Shown: positions 27,721 to 37,730, counted from the first letter of the stretch. The stretch: 64,000 nt of DNA from Polyangia bacterium (GCA_030426145.1 JAUHZF010000004.1:1-64000); one strand, 5' to 3'. Numbers and translations are program-made. Notes: a model not told the origin generated them from the sequence alone.

Positions 27721-28790
27721 CGCCATTGGCGCGCCCGACTTGCTACCGGTGCCACAAGCCGGAGGTCGCCTGCATCTGCGACAGCCTGCGTGAGGTCGCC
27801 AATCAGACCCCGGTGTGGGTCATCCAGCACCCCCGGGAACGGCGTCACCCGCTCGGCACCGCACGAATCGCACGATTGGGTCTCGAGCAGGTCGACGTGG
27901 TGGTCACCAATGGTAGCGAGCCTGCGCCCCCACTGCCCCCCGGTGCGGGGCTGCTCTACCCAGGCGGCTCCGAGCTCGCTCCCGAGCACGCGCTCGGAGC
28001 CTTGGTGGTGATCGATGGCACCTGGCCGCAAGCCAAGTCGCTGTACCGCCGTTGCCCTTGGCTCCGAGCGTTGCCGCACTACGCCCTCACGCCGCGGGAG
28101 CTCAGTCGGTACCGGCTACGGCGGGAGCCGGCTCCTCATTGTGTTTCGACCATCGAGGCCATCGTCGAGGCCTTGCGGCGACTCGAGCCCCATACCCCAG
28201 GGCTCGACGGCTTGCTCGAAGCCTTCGACGCCATGATCGATCGTCAGATCGACCTCAGCCCAGGCTGGCACGGCCCTCGCGCGCCACGCGATTGGCGGCA
28301 TGGCTTCGCCGAGGCGGCCTCACGAATGGTGGCCGTCGACCTCGACCTCGGTCCGCGAGACGCCGGCCCACCGCTGCTCTTGCACACGGTCGCGTGGCGA
28401 TGCGACACGGGCGCGACCTTCGAAGCCTTCGTGCGCCCCCCCGAGACGCGTCGCCCGCACCCTTGCCACCTGGCGCACCTCGAGCTGAACGACGACGAGC
28501 TCGACGAGGGTCTCGACGTCGATGCGCTGCGCGCCGCCTTCTCCACCTTCGTCCAGCCATCCGACATCGTCGTGGCGTGGAGCGCCAAGACGCTGCGTGC
28601 CCTCGCCGAAGCCGAGCTCTGGCATGGAGAGACCATCACCCTCAAGTCGGCCTTTCGCCAAGCCCACCCGAACGTGCGAGGCCCCCTCGAAGCCGCCTTG
28701 GCGCATCAAGAGCTGTCGAGCTTGGATCTCGGCCTGAAGGGTCGCGCGGGTCGCCAACTCGGCGCCGTCGCCAGCTTGCTTTCGTTCTAA
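27717..28790 (+). CDS. DTW-domain tRNA aminocarboxypropyltransferase with exonuclease-like tail
   Basis: A 357-residue protein. Residues 1 to about 195 are a DTW domain: CYRCHKPEVACIC zinc ligands, IQHPRERRHPLGT, and VVIDGTWPQAKSLYRR carrying the DxTW motif; family members make acp3U in tRNA. Residues about 200-357 have the strand/helix pattern of a DEDD 3'-5' exonuclease (MVAVDLDLGP, VAWSAKTLRALAE, GRQLGAVASLL) but lack most acidic metal ligands, so this half is probably inactive. GTG 27717 overlaps the SDR stop (GTGA). Confidence 0.8.
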   Translation: MTPLARPTCYRCHKPEVACICDSLREVANQTPVWVIQHPRERRHPLGTARIARLGLEQVDVVVTNGSEPAPPLPPGAGLLYPGGSELAPEHALGALVVIDGTWPQAKSLYRRCPWLRALPHYALTPRELSRYRLRREPAPHCVSTIEAIVEALRRLEPHTPGLDGLLEAFDAMIDRQIDLSPGWHGPRAPRDWRHGFAEAASRMVAVDLDLGPRDAGPPLLLHTVAWRCDTGATFEAFVRPPETRRPHPCHLAHLELNDDELDEGLDVDALRAAFSTFVQPSDIVVAWSAKTLRALAEAELWHGETITLKSAFRQAHPNVRGPLEAALAHQELSSLDLGLKGRAGRQLGAVASLLSF

Positions 28791-28956
28791 CGAGCACAGG
28801 ATGATGAAACGGATGCCGCGCAAGCCGCGATTCTACTTCGACGCCGCCACGCCGCGTCTCACCAACTCTGGCGGGTCTCACATCGTCGCACCCAAGTGAC
28901 TCATCATAGAGTCACGTCCTGGACCGAACACCATCCTCGACCTAAGCTGCCGCGCC

Positions 28957-31302
28957 ATGGGTGGGCGATGGGCGTTTGTCGTCGTCAGCGCGTTGGCCTT
29001 CGTGGCCTGCGGTGACGGCTTGCTCGAGAACGGACCGGTGGACCATACCACCAGCGCGGGCACCGGCGCCTACGGGGGCGACGACCCTGGCGTGGGCGGC
29101 TCCGGTGGCAGCAGCGGACGGACACCGGTCGACCCGAGCCAGGCACCGCTGGGCGCACACTTCGCGAGCGAGGGTGGCCTCACCATCGTCACTCGCTCCA
29201 CCGCGGCCACCCGCATCGAGGCATGGCTCTACGATGCTCCCAAGCAGGCCGCCGAGCGACTGGTGGTGCAACTGGAACGGGACGGGGATACCTGGCGCGC
29301 GGCCGTCGAGCCCGACGTCTTGGCCGATGCCCTCGGTGAGGGCCCCGTCTACTACGGCTTGCGGGTGTGGGGTCCGAACTGGACCTACGACCCGAGCTGG
29401 TCGCCGGGTTCGACGGCGGGCTTCATCGCCGACGTCGATGCCGACGGACACCGGTTCAATCCGAACAAGCTCATCCTCGACCCCTTCGCGCGCGAGATGA
29501 GCCACGACCCCGACTACGACTGGGGCGTCTTCGCCACGGGTCCCGACCACCGCACCAAGGACAGCGCCCCCACCGTACCAAAGGGCGTCGTGCTCCCCCT
29601 CGACGTAGCGGCGGTGGATACGGGCCCACGCCCCGAGCGCGAGCTGAAGGACCACATCATCTACGAGGTGCACCTTCGGGGTCTGACCATGCAAGACCCG
29701 AGCTTGCCCCAGGCATTGCGCGGCACCTACGCCGGTGCCGCCCTCAAAGCGCCGTATCTCGCCGACCTCGGCGTCACGGCCATCGAGCTCCTGCCGCTGC
29801 ACGAGACGCAGAACGACCAGAACGACCTCACGCCCGACAGCGTCGACGGCGACAACTACTGGGGCTACTCCACCCTCAGCTACTTCGCCCCCGACCGACG
29901 CTACGCTGCAGACAAGTCGCCTGGCGGCCCGACCCGGGAGCTACGCGAAATGGTTCGTGCGTTCCACCAGCAGGGGATCGCGGTGCTCGTGGACGTGGTC
30001 TACAACCACACTGGCGAAGGTGGCCATTGGGACGCCGAAGGCCAGGTAGCCCCGCTCATCTCGTGGCGAGGCCTCGACAACGCGGCCTTCTACAAGGCGG
30101 GCTACGACGCCGCCCACTACCACAACAGCAATGGCGTCGGCCCCGACGTCGCCGCCGCGTCCCCATTGGCACAGGACATGGTGCTCGCGTCCCTCCGCTA
30201 TTGGCACGAGGAACTCGGCGTCGACGGGTTCCGCTTCGACCTCGCGAGCGTGATGGGCAACCTCTGCAACGGCAACTGTTTCGGCTTCGACCCGCAAGCG
30301 CCGATGCTCACCCGCCCCGTCGCAGAGCTCCCCGACGCCATCCTCATCGCCGAGCCGTGGGCCATCGGCCCCGGGACCTACCAAGTCGGCAACTTTCCCG
30401 CTGGCTGGGCCGAATGGAACGACGGCTATCGCGACGACCTTCGCGCCGACCAGAATCGGCTCCACATCGAGGAGGTGACCCCTGGCTGGTTGGCCAACCG
30501 AATGAGCGGCTCGTGGGAGCGCTTCGGAGACGACGGCCGCTCGCCCTGGGCCTCGATCAACTTCCTCGTGGCGCACGACGGCCTCACGCTGCGCGACCTC
30601 TACAGCTGCAACACCAAGAACAACGGCCTCGGCTGGCCCTACGGCCCCTCCGACGGCGGCACCGACAACGACATCGCCTGGGACCACGGAGGTGACGCCG
30701 CCGCGCAGCGCCAAGCGACCCGTACCGGCTTGGCCCTCCTCATGCTCTCGGCCGGCACGCCGATGATCACCGGCGGTGACGAGCGCTATCGGTCGCTCAT
30801 CTGCAACAACAACCCGTACAACCTCGACAGCCCAGCCAATTGGCTCGATTGGTCCCCTCCCCCGTCGAGCATCTTCAACTTCGCCCGCTCGCTGATGCGC
30901 TTCCGCCTCGCGCATCCCGCCTTGCGCCCGGAGAGCTTCCGCCCCGACGGCGACGCGAACAACAACGGCATTCCCACCATCGGCTGGTTCCAGGATGACG
31001 GCGGTCCCGCGGACGCGGCCTACCTCGATGATCCCGACAACAGCTTCATCGGCTTTCGCCTCGACGGGGAAGAAGCCCAGGACAGCGTGCGGTCCATCTA
31101 CGTGGGCTACAACGGCTGGGACCAGGGTCTGAACGTCACCCTTCCCCCGCTCGCCCCCGGCCACGGCTGGTACCTGGTCAGCGACACTCACTCATGGCTC
31201 GAAGGCGACGACAACTTCATCGAAGGCGGCGCCCTCCTCGCCGACGAACCCTACCTGCTCGGCGCTCGCGCGATGCTTCTGTTGGTCGAGAAACCGCTCT
31301 GA
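28957..31302 (+). CDS. Exported isoamylase-type glycogen debranching lipoprotein (GH13)
   Basis: A 781-residue protein. Signal peptide with lipobox FVACGD, Gly/Ser-rich linker, N-terminal CBM48-like domain, then a GH13 barrel of the GlgX/isoamylase type. Predicted nucleophile D428 (DGFRFD), acid E466 (AEPW), third Asp D541 (AHDGL); all are present. Ca/substrate segment DVVYNHTGEG. Cleaves alpha-1,6 branches of glycogen or amylopectin; lipid anchoring implies scavenging outside the cytoplasm rather than storage metabolism (inference). Confidence 0.9.
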   Translation: MGGRWAFVVVSALAFVACGDGLLENGPVDHTTSAGTGAYGGDDPGVGGSGGSSGRTPVDPSQAPLGAHFASEGGLTIVTRSTAATRIEAWLYDAPKQAAERLVVQLERDGDTWRAAVEPDVLADALGEGPVYYGLRVWGPNWTYDPSWSPGSTAGFIADVDADGHRFNPNKLILDPFAREMSHDPDYDWGVFATGPDHRTKDSAPTVPKGVVLPLDVAAVDTGPRPERELKDHIIYEVHLRGLTMQDPSLPQALRGTYAGAALKAPYLADLGVTAIELLPLHETQNDQNDLTPDSVDGDNYWGYSTLSYFAPDRRYAADKSPGGPTRELREMVRAFHQQGIAVLVDVVYNHTGEGGHWDAEGQVAPLISWRGLDNAAFYKAGYDAAHYHNSNGVGPDVAAASPLAQDMVLASLRYWHEELGVDGFRFDLASVMGNLCNGNCFGFDPQAPMLTRPVAELPDAILIAEPWAIGPGTYQVGNFPAGWAEWNDGYRDDLRADQNRLHIEEVTPGWLANRMSGSWERFGDDGRSPWASINFLVAHDGLTLRDLYSCNTKNNGLGWPYGPSDGGTDNDIAWDHGGDAAAQRQATRTGLALLMLSAGTPMITGGDERYRSLICNNNPYNLDSPANWLDWSPPPSSIFNFARSLMRFRLAHPALRPESFRPDGDANNNGIPTIGWFQDDGGPADAAYLDDPDNSFIGFRLDGEEAQDSVRSIYVGYNGWDQGLNVTLPPLAPGHGWYLVSDTHSWLEGDDNFIEGGALLADEPYLLGARAMLLLVEKPL

Positions 31303-31317
31303 CGCTCGCTACGAACG

Positions 31318-32202
31318 TCAGGGCACGACAGGCAGCCGACGCCCACCGCTCGCGACGGGCTCGGCCGCCGCATGGTGGGGTCTCGCCTCGGGCTTTGGGT
31401 CGGGGCGGATGTCGTCCGGGCGCGCTCGCCAGGCGGCGAGCACGTCTGGGTCCAGCATGTGCGTGGGACGGATGTTTCCGAGGGCGTTCATCATCACGGC
31501 CCGCAGGTGTGGATGCTCCTGCTCGAGCTGGTCGAGCAGGGCCGTCATGCGCTCTCGCTTGAGCCCCTCCTGCGAGCCACACAAGTTGCAGGGGAGGATG
31601 GGAAAGCCCTCCCACTCGGCGAGCGCCGCGATGGAGGGCTCGTCGCAGTCGATGAGGGGTCGAATCACCTCGAAGCGGCCATCGTCGGTGGTGAAGCTGG
31701 CAGGCATGGCCTGGAGCTTTCCAGCGTAGAAGAGGTTGAGCAGGAAGGTCTCGAGCGCGTCGTTCCGGTGGTGCCCGAGCGCGATCCTATTGCACCCCAG
31801 GCGCTCGGCCGCCGTGTAGAGGATCCCCCGACGCAGCCGTGAGCAGAGCGAGCAGTAGGTGGCGCCTTCGGCGAGCTTCTCCGTCACGACCGCGTAGGTG
31901 TCCTCACGCAAGATCTCGAACGCATACCCCTGCGCCTCGAGCCAAGCGCGGAGGGGCGTACCGTCGTAGCCGGGCTGCACCTGATCGAGGTGCACCGCGA
32001 CGAGGTCGACGTCGAGCGCGAGACGGCGTCGCAGCGCATGAAGCAGATGCAGCATCACATAGCTGTCCTTGCCGCCACTGATCGCCACCAGCACCCGGTC
32101 TCCCGGCGCGAGCAATCCCCACCGCGTCACCGTCTTGCGTAAGCGATGGAACAACCGGCTCTCGGTGCGCTTGCGGTCGGTGGGCTTCACGGTGCCGACC
32201 AT
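31318..32202 (-). CDS. ttcA: tRNA 2-thiocytidine(32) synthetase
   Basis: A 294-residue PP-loop ATPase that thiolates C32 of some tRNAs. The PP-loop SGGKDS lies near residues 42-47, the first cysteine pair is CSLC, and CNLCG near 205 gives the further cysteines that hold the Fe-S cluster in TtcA. The DxxQPGYDGTPLRAWL region is family-typical. Convergent with the isoamylase gene, divergent from the peroxiredoxin gene. Confidence 0.93.
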   Translation of the reverse strand: MVGTVKPTDRKRTESRLFHRLRKTVTRWGLLAPGDRVLVAISGGKDSYVMLHLLHALRRRLALDVDLVAVHLDQVQPGYDGTPLRAWLEAQGYAFEILREDTYAVVTEKLAEGATYCSLCSRLRRGILYTAAERLGCNRIALGHHRNDALETFLLNLFYAGKLQAMPASFTTDDGRFEVIRPLIDCDEPSIAALAEWEGFPILPCNLCGSQEGLKRERMTALLDQLEQEHPHLRAVMMNALGNIRPTHMLDPDVLAAWRARPDDIRPDPKPEARPHHAAAEPVASGGRRLPVVP

Positions 32203-32287
32203 GACACCTGTGCTTCCTCACCGCACCGTCTTCCGGCTGCACGCCGTCGCACCGGTGGTGCGACGAACCAGTACACGCCGATGGGCG

Positions 32288-32308
32288 ACTTTAGAATAAT
32301 TCTAAAGT
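32288..32308. promoter_or_regulatory. Perfect 21-bp palindrome, Fur-family (PerR/Irr-like) operator candidate
   Basis: ACTTTAGAAT-A-ATTCTAAAGT: 10 bp perfect dyad around one central base, AT-rich in a GC-rich context. The TTAGAAT-N-ATTCTAA core resembles PerR and Irr boxes. It sits 68 nt before the peroxiredoxin start and 86 nt from ttcA. Peroxide-responsive control of the peroxiredoxin gene is inferred. Confidence 0.65.
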
Positions 32309-32375
32309 TAGAACTGGCACAACCGATGCAGTTGCTAGGGGTGATGCCGGCGACACGGCATCGAGGAGGAATCCC

Positions 32376-33047
32376 ATGCAAGAAGATGCACTGAACCAAG
32401 CCCATACCCCCATTCTCCAGCTCGGCGCACCCGTGCCCGACTTCGAGGCCGTGACGACCGAGGGTCCGCTGCGCCTCTCGACCTACGCCCCAGGCCAGTG
32501 GGTCATCCTGTTCTCCCATCCGGCCGACTTCACCCCGGTGTGCACGACCGAGTTCATGGCCTTCGCCGGAATTCAGGAGGAGCTGTCCAAGCGCAACGTG
32601 GCGCTCCTCGGCAACTCGATCGACAGCGTCTACAGCCACATCGGCTGGGTCCGAAACATCGAGCAGAACTGGGGCGTGAAGATCTCCTTTCCCATCATCG
32701 CGGACCTCGACATGAACGTGGCTCGCAGCTTCGGGATGCTCCACGAAGCGAGCTCGAAGACGGCGGCCGTACGCACGGTGTTCTTCATCGACCCCGAGCG
32801 AAAGCTGAGGGCCATGATCCACTACCCCCTCAACGTGGGTCGCAACTTCGACGAGATCGTTCGGGTCGTGGACGCACTGCAAACGGCCGACGCAGAAGGC
32901 GTGGCCTGTCCTGCGGATTGGCGACCCGGAGACGACGTCATCGTGCCGCCTCCTGCCACCGTGGCTGAAGCGGCGAAGCGCGTGGCCGACCCCGAGCTGA
33001 AGGTCACCGACTGGTACTTCTCGAAGAAGTCGCTTCCGAAGCGATGA
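32376..33047 (+). CDS. Peroxiredoxin, 1-Cys/Prx6-type
   Basis: A 223-residue thiol peroxidase. The peroxidatic cysteine lies in HPADFTPVCTTEF near residue 50, and the C-terminal arm (YPLNVGRNFDEIVRVVDALQ, ACPADWRPGDDVIVPP) is the Prx6 layout. One further Cys (VACPADW) could resolve. Reduces H2O2 and organic peroxides in the cytoplasm. GAGGAA precedes the ATG. The upstream palindrome suggests peroxide or iron-linked regulation. Confidence 0.95.
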   Translation: MQEDALNQAHTPILQLGAPVPDFEAVTTEGPLRLSTYAPGQWVILFSHPADFTPVCTTEFMAFAGIQEELSKRNVALLGNSIDSVYSHIGWVRNIEQNWGVKISFPIIADLDMNVARSFGMLHEASSKTAAVRTVFFIDPERKLRAMIHYPLNVGRNFDEIVRVVDALQTADAEGVACPADWRPGDDVIVPPPATVAEAAKRVADPELKVTDWYFSKKSLPKR

Positions 33048-33172
33048 AGAGCGCATCTCGGCCCTTCTGAGGCCCCGCGCAGGGGAACGACGACGGCCTA
33101 TACGACGCCACCTTCAATTTCCCCACAGCGTGGGGTGTCATGTGGGCAGACCCTTGGTAGGCTTCGCGCTGC

Positions 33173-36100
33173 ATGTCGTCGTCTTCACGGGCGCGGGGTC
33201 TACCAGTTGGATCCATCCTGGCCAGTCGGTACCAGGTTCGGCGCGAGCTGGGTCGCGGCGGCATGGGGTACGTCTATCTCTGCCGCGACCTGGTTCTCGA
33301 CGAACGGGTGGCGCTCAAGCTGATGCCCCGCAACGTCTCCGAAGAAGGGAGCACGAAGCGCAAGAAGGGTCGCCACGACGACGCCTGGTTCTTCTACGAA
33401 GAGGCGCGGGCCCTCGCCGGGCTCGATCATCCGGCCATCGTGCGCGCCCGCGACTACGGCGTGCTGTCGGATGGCGCCCCGTACCTCGTGATGGACGTGG
33501 TGCCGGGGCGCTCGCTGCACGAGTGGATCTACCGCGCCCGCACCGAAGGGCTGCTGCCCTTCAACGTCGTGTGGGCCACCGTCGACCAAGTGCTCAGCGG
33601 GCTCGCGCATGCCCACGCCCGCGGCATCATCCACGGTGACCTCAAGCCGTCCAACGTCCTGCTCCACCGCCCCCCGGGCGAAGAGCCGCCCCGGGCCTAC
33701 GTGCTCGACCTCGGCCTGGCCTGGCTCACCCGCGACCTCGTCGACCACCGGCTCGACGGCTCGCGCGAGGTGGCCCCCACGGTTCGCTACGGTGCGGGCA
33801 CGCCCGGGTGGATGGCCCCCGAGCAGATCCGAATGGCGACGCCCCACATCGGGCCCGCCACCGACCTCTACCCCCTGGGCTGCCTCGTCTACACGCTGAT
33901 GGTGGGCGACGAGCCCTACGAGGGCAGCAACGACGAGCTGCTCGACCAGCACAAAAACGCGCCCATCCCCGACTTCGACCCGCCTGCGGACACCCCCAAG
34001 GATGTGGTCACCTTCGTGAAGCGACTCATGGCCAAGTGGCCCTGGAACCGCTTCGCCTTCGCCGCCGACGCGCGCCGCGAGTGGCACCGCTTTCGGCCGG
34101 AGGGCAGCTATCCCTCCATCGCGCCGCCGCCCGCGATCTCCTCCGCCCCCGGAAGCAGCCGGGCCCGCGGCAAGAGCCCGAGCGACATCGCCAGCGGCAT
34201 GCCCACGCCTCAGGAGGCCCCGAAGGTCGCGGTCTCCACGCCGGGCCTGCTCGGCGTGCGCCCGAGCCCGCTCGTCGGTCGGCAGGAAGAGCGCAACATG
34301 CTCGCGGAGCTCGCCCACGACCTCGCCTCAGGCGAAGGACCCGAGCATCACCTCGTGCTCCTCAGCGGCGTGGCCGGCGTGGGCAAGAGCAAGCTCGCAG
34401 AGTGGCTCTGCCAAGACGTGCACGAACACGGTCTGATGATCCCTCTTCGCGCTCGCTACCGAAAGATCGCCGCCCCCTTGGACGGCGTCGTCGGCGCCCT
34501 CGTCCAGCACTACCGCGTGGAGAAGGTGAAGCGGACCACCATCGAGAAGGTCCTCATGAACCTCTGGCGCGTACGCCAGGACGATGACGAGGGCCTCACT
34601 TGGGTCGCGGGCGCGGCCGCCTGGCTCAACCGGCAGAAGGGCGACGACGACTCGCTCGGACCGACGAAGAAGCGCTTCGTGCTCGACCGTCCCGAGCTGC
34701 GGTGGCTCGTCATCCGGAAGACCCTGGAGCGTACCGCCAACGGCCGACCGCTCTTGCTCTGGCTCGACGACCTCCATCGCGCGCCAGCCGACACCTTCCA
34801 GCAGCTCGCGCGCCTCAAGCGGGACCTCAAGCACGTGCCGATGCTCATCCTCCCCACGATGCGCAACGAAGACGTGGCCAACGACCCCACAGCTCGCGCT
34901 CGCATCGAGCTCCTGGTGGAGGAGTTCGGGGGCCGCCGCGTCGAGATCGAGCCGATGAATCTCAAGGAGACGCGCAAGCTGCTCCGCGAGACCCTGCCGC
35001 TGTCGGATCGGGCCCTCGAGGTCGCGTCGAGCCGTGCGAAGGGCAACCCGCTCTTCGCCCTCCAGCTGCTGCACTCGTGGGCCATGCGTGGCGACCTGCG
35101 CCAGCAGCAGGACGGCAACTACACCGTCGAAGACGACTCCATGTCCAAGCCGGCGAGCACGACGGCCGAGCTGTGGGAGGAGCGGATCAAGGCGCTTCCG
35201 CGCGAGCTTCAGCCTGCGGCCATGGCCGCCTCTGCGCTCGGCGGCGACATCCGCCGCGACGTGCTGCGGGCCGAGCTCACCGAGCTCGGTCTCGAAGCCG
35301 GCCGCGCCATCTCCGCCCTCAAGCGGGCCCAGCTCCTGCTCCCGGCCGGCACCGACCGCCTGCGCTGGACCCATGCCCTGCTGCAGGAGCATCTGCTCGG
35401 AAAGCTCTACCACCAGGACAACGCGCGCACCGTCTTCCTCGCCGCGGCCAACGCCCTCAGTCACCACCCGGTGGCCTCGAGCGGTCGCATCGTGCGGCAC
35501 CGGGTGACCAACCTCATCCGCGCCGGCCAGCTCGAAACCGCGGCCGAGCTGCTCCACGGCTACGTGGCCACTTCGTGGGGACAGGTGCGCGACGCTGCGG
35601 TCACGCTCCGCGACCTCCAGCTGCTCGACAACAAGCTCAGCGGTGTGCACCTCGCCCACCACTTGCGGTGGCGGGCCGAGGCTTCGCGCCACGCGGGTTC
35701 GCTCGAAGAGGCCCGTCGCCAGGCCGAGATCGCCCGGCGCACCTTCCGCGACCACGGCGAGGAGATGCAGGAGGCCCAGTGCCTACGCCTGCTCGGGCAC
35801 ATCGCCTCCGACCTCGGTGCCTCTGCGCAGGGGCGGCGCCTGGTGACACGGGCCCTCACCCTCTTCCGGCGGCACGCCAACGTCGTGGGCCAAGCCCAGT
35901 GCGAGGTCCTTCTCGGCGAGATCGACTACCTCGTGGGCGAGCATCAGCGCGCACTCGACGTGCTCAACCAAGCGGCGGTGAGGTTCAGCCAGGTGAAGGA
36001 CGTGCTCGGTCGCGCCCAGTGCCTCATCCTCCAGGGCTTCATCGAGCAGTCAGGCGGCTCCCCCAAGCGGGCCCGCGAGATGCTCGCCGTGGCTCGGGCC

Positions 36101-36706
36101 GACCTCGAACGCATCGGCTATCGCCTCGGCGTCGCCCAGTGTGACCTCGCCCTCGCCCACGCCGACCACCGAGAAGGCGACTTCGCCCGCGCCCACGAGC
36201 GCGCCACCAAGACCCTCAAGGCATTCCGCCTCATCGAGAACCCGCGCGGCGAAGCTGGATGCGAGCGTCTGCTCGCCATGAACGCCCTCGACGGCGGACA
36301 CCCCAACACGGCCGAAGTCCACGCCCGAGCCTGCGGCAGCCTCTACTCCCGCCTCAACGACCCCTGGGGCAAGGTCGAGGCGCTCCTGCTCCTGGCCCAG
36401 GTCGCCCTCTACCGCGAGGACGACGAAGCGGCCCGCGAGTCGCTCATCCGCGCAGAGGCGATCGCCCTCGCCGAGGCCGAGCCCAAGCAGCACCGTCACC
36501 TCACCCTGGCCTGGCTCGCCGCCCACGAAGAGCGGTGGAGCGACGTGGCCCGGGAACTCGATGCGGCCCGCCGAACCTTCAAGGATTCGTCCCAAAGTGG
36601 CGACCACACCCCGCAACTCCTGAACCAATTCGCAGCCCTCGCGTGGCCGGAGCCGGCAGGGGGGCGAGTGAAGAGCTGGGTTCAGGCACTCAAGCGAAGT
36701 CTCTGA
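33173..36706 (+). CDS. Ser/Thr protein kinase-AAA ATPase-TPR fusion
   Basis: A 1177-residue cytoplasmic signalling protein. Kinase domain about 20-310: GRGGMG (27-32), VALKLM lysine, HGDLKPSN (HGD in place of HRD but Asp kept), DLG for DFG, MAPEQ. A STAND-like ATPase follows, Walker A GVAGVGKSK near 399, LLLWLDDLHR as Walker B. The last 400 residues are TPR-like. Typical of myxobacterial multidomain kinases that sense through TPRs. 28 nt separate it from era on the same strand, so co-transcription is possible. Confidence 0.93.
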   Translation: MSSSSRARGLPVGSILASRYQVRRELGRGGMGYVYLCRDLVLDERVALKLMPRNVSEEGSTKRKKGRHDDAWFFYEEARALAGLDHPAIVRARDYGVLSDGAPYLVMDVVPGRSLHEWIYRARTEGLLPFNVVWATVDQVLSGLAHAHARGIIHGDLKPSNVLLHRPPGEEPPRAYVLDLGLAWLTRDLVDHRLDGSREVAPTVRYGAGTPGWMAPEQIRMATPHIGPATDLYPLGCLVYTLMVGDEPYEGSNDELLDQHKNAPIPDFDPPADTPKDVVTFVKRLMAKWPWNRFAFAADARREWHRFRPEGSYPSIAPPPAISSAPGSSRARGKSPSDIASGMPTPQEAPKVAVSTPGLLGVRPSPLVGRQEERNMLAELAHDLASGEGPEHHLVLLSGVAGVGKSKLAEWLCQDVHEHGLMIPLRARYRKIAAPLDGVVGALVQHYRVEKVKRTTIEKVLMNLWRVRQDDDEGLTWVAGAAAWLNRQKGDDDSLGPTKKRFVLDRPELRWLVIRKTLERTANGRPLLLWLDDLHRAPADTFQQLARLKRDLKHVPMLILPTMRNEDVANDPTARARIELLVEEFGGRRVEIEPMNLKETRKLLRETLPLSDRALEVASSRAKGNPLFALQLLHSWAMRGDLRQQQDGNYTVEDDSMSKPASTTAELWEERIKALPRELQPAAMAASALGGDIRRDVLRAELTELGLEAGRAISALKRAQLLLPAGTDRLRWTHALLQEHLLGKLYHQDNARTVFLAAANALSHHPVASSGRIVRHRVTNLIRAGQLETAAELLHGYVATSWGQVRDAAVTLRDLQLLDNKLSGVHLAHHLRWRAEASRHAGSLEEARRQAEIARRTFRDHGEEMQEAQCLRLLGHIASDLGASAQGRRLVTRALTLFRRHANVVGQAQCEVLLGEIDYLVGEHQRALDVLNQAAVRFSQVKDVLGRAQCLILQGFIEQSGGSPKRAREMLAVARADLERIGYRLGVAQCDLALAHADHREGDFARAHERATKTLKAFRLIENPRGEAGCERLLAMNALDGGHPNTAEVHARACGSLYSRLNDPWGKVEALLLLAQVALYREDDEAARESLIRAEAIALAEAEPKQHRHLTLAWLAAHEERWSDVARELDAARRTFKDSSQSGDHTPQLLNQFAALAWPEPAGGRVKSWVQALKRSL

Positions 36707-36734
36707 AGGTGTGCTAACAGGGCGGCTTCGTCTC

Positions 36735-37730
36735 ATGGATGAGGTGAAGAAGTCGGGCACCGTGGCCCTCGTAGGCCGCTCCAACGTGGGCAAATCGACG
36801 CTGCTGAACGCCGCGCTCGCGCTTCCGCTCGCCATCGTCTCGCGAAAGCCGCAGACCACGCGCGACCGACTTCTCGGCGTCGTGCGACACCGAGACACAG
36901 AGATCGGCATCCTCGACACGCCCGGCTTTCACCGCGCGCGCACCAAGCTCGGCAAGGAGATGAACCGGCACGCGCGCCGCGCGGCCAAAGAGGCCGATGT
37001 CGTTTGCTTCGTGGTCTCGCTGCCGCCAAAGCCCAAGGCGCCTCTGTCCCCCCACCCCGGCGACCTCGCCCTGCTCCGGCAGATCCAGGAGAACGAGGAG
37101 ACGCCCGTCATCCTCGTGATCAACAAGGTCGACCTGCTGCGGCAGAAGGACCTGCTCCTGCCCTTCATCGCGGGCTACACCGAGGGACGCACCTTCGCCG
37201 CTGTCGTACCCATCAGCGCGCAGCGCGACGACGGGGTCACGCGGGTCCTCGACGAGGTCGCGCGCTTGCTGCCGGAAGGCGACGCCAGGTTCGACGAGGA
37301 CACCCTCACCGATCGCCCGCTGCGCTACTTCGCCGCCGAGTACGTGCGCGAGCCCATCCTCAAGGCCACGTCCCAGGAGGTGCCTCACGCGGTTGCCATC
37401 ACGGTCGAGCGCTTCAGCCAGCGCGCCAACGGCATCGTGGACATCGAGGCCACCATCCACGTCGAGCGCAACGGCCAGAAGCGCATCATCATCGGCGAGA
37501 AGGGCAGCGGCCTGAAGAAGGTCGGAAGCGCTGCGCGCGAGCGCATCGAGGCGCTCCTCGAGCGCCAGGTCAACCTGCAGCTCTTCGTCCGGGTCACCGC
37601 CGGTTGGCGTGAACGCCCCGCATCGCTGGCCGACTTCGGCCTCGCGCTCGGCACCGAAGAGCTCGCCGTGGCTCCTCTCGAGGGCATCGACCTCGACGCA
37701 CTCGAAGAACCAGAGAACGAGGACGCATGA
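36735..37730 (+). CDS. era: GTPase Era
   Basis: A 331-residue essential GTPase that binds 16S rRNA in 30S maturation. G1 GRSNVGKST (usual GRPNVGKST), DTPG as G3, NKVD as G4, then a KH domain (IIIGEKGSGLKKVGSAAR). ATG 36735 is preferred over the in-frame 36711. The stop overlaps der by 4 nt (ATGA), an uncommon but sensible pairing of two ribosome-assembly GTPases. Confidence 0.95.
   Translation: MDEVKKSGTVALVGRSNVGKSTLLNAALALPLAIVSRKPQTTRDRLLGVVRHRDTEIGILDTPGFHRARTKLGKEMNRHARRAAKEADVVCFVVSLPPKPKAPLSPHPGDLALLRQIQENEETPVILVINKVDLLRQKDLLLPFIAGYTEGRTFAAVVPISAQRDDGVTRVLDEVARLLPEGDARFDEDTLTDRPLRYFAAEYVREPILKATSQEVPHAVAITVERFSQRANGIVDIEATIHVERNGQKRIIIGEKGSGLKKVGSAARERIEALLERQVNLQLFVRVTAGWRERPASLADFGLALGTEELAVAPLEGIDLDALEEPENEDA

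Noticed and set aside
32313-32340. Sigma-54 promoter (TGGCAC ... TTGC) upstream of peroxiredoxin
   Set aside because: The spacing between the GG and GC elements is several bases too long.
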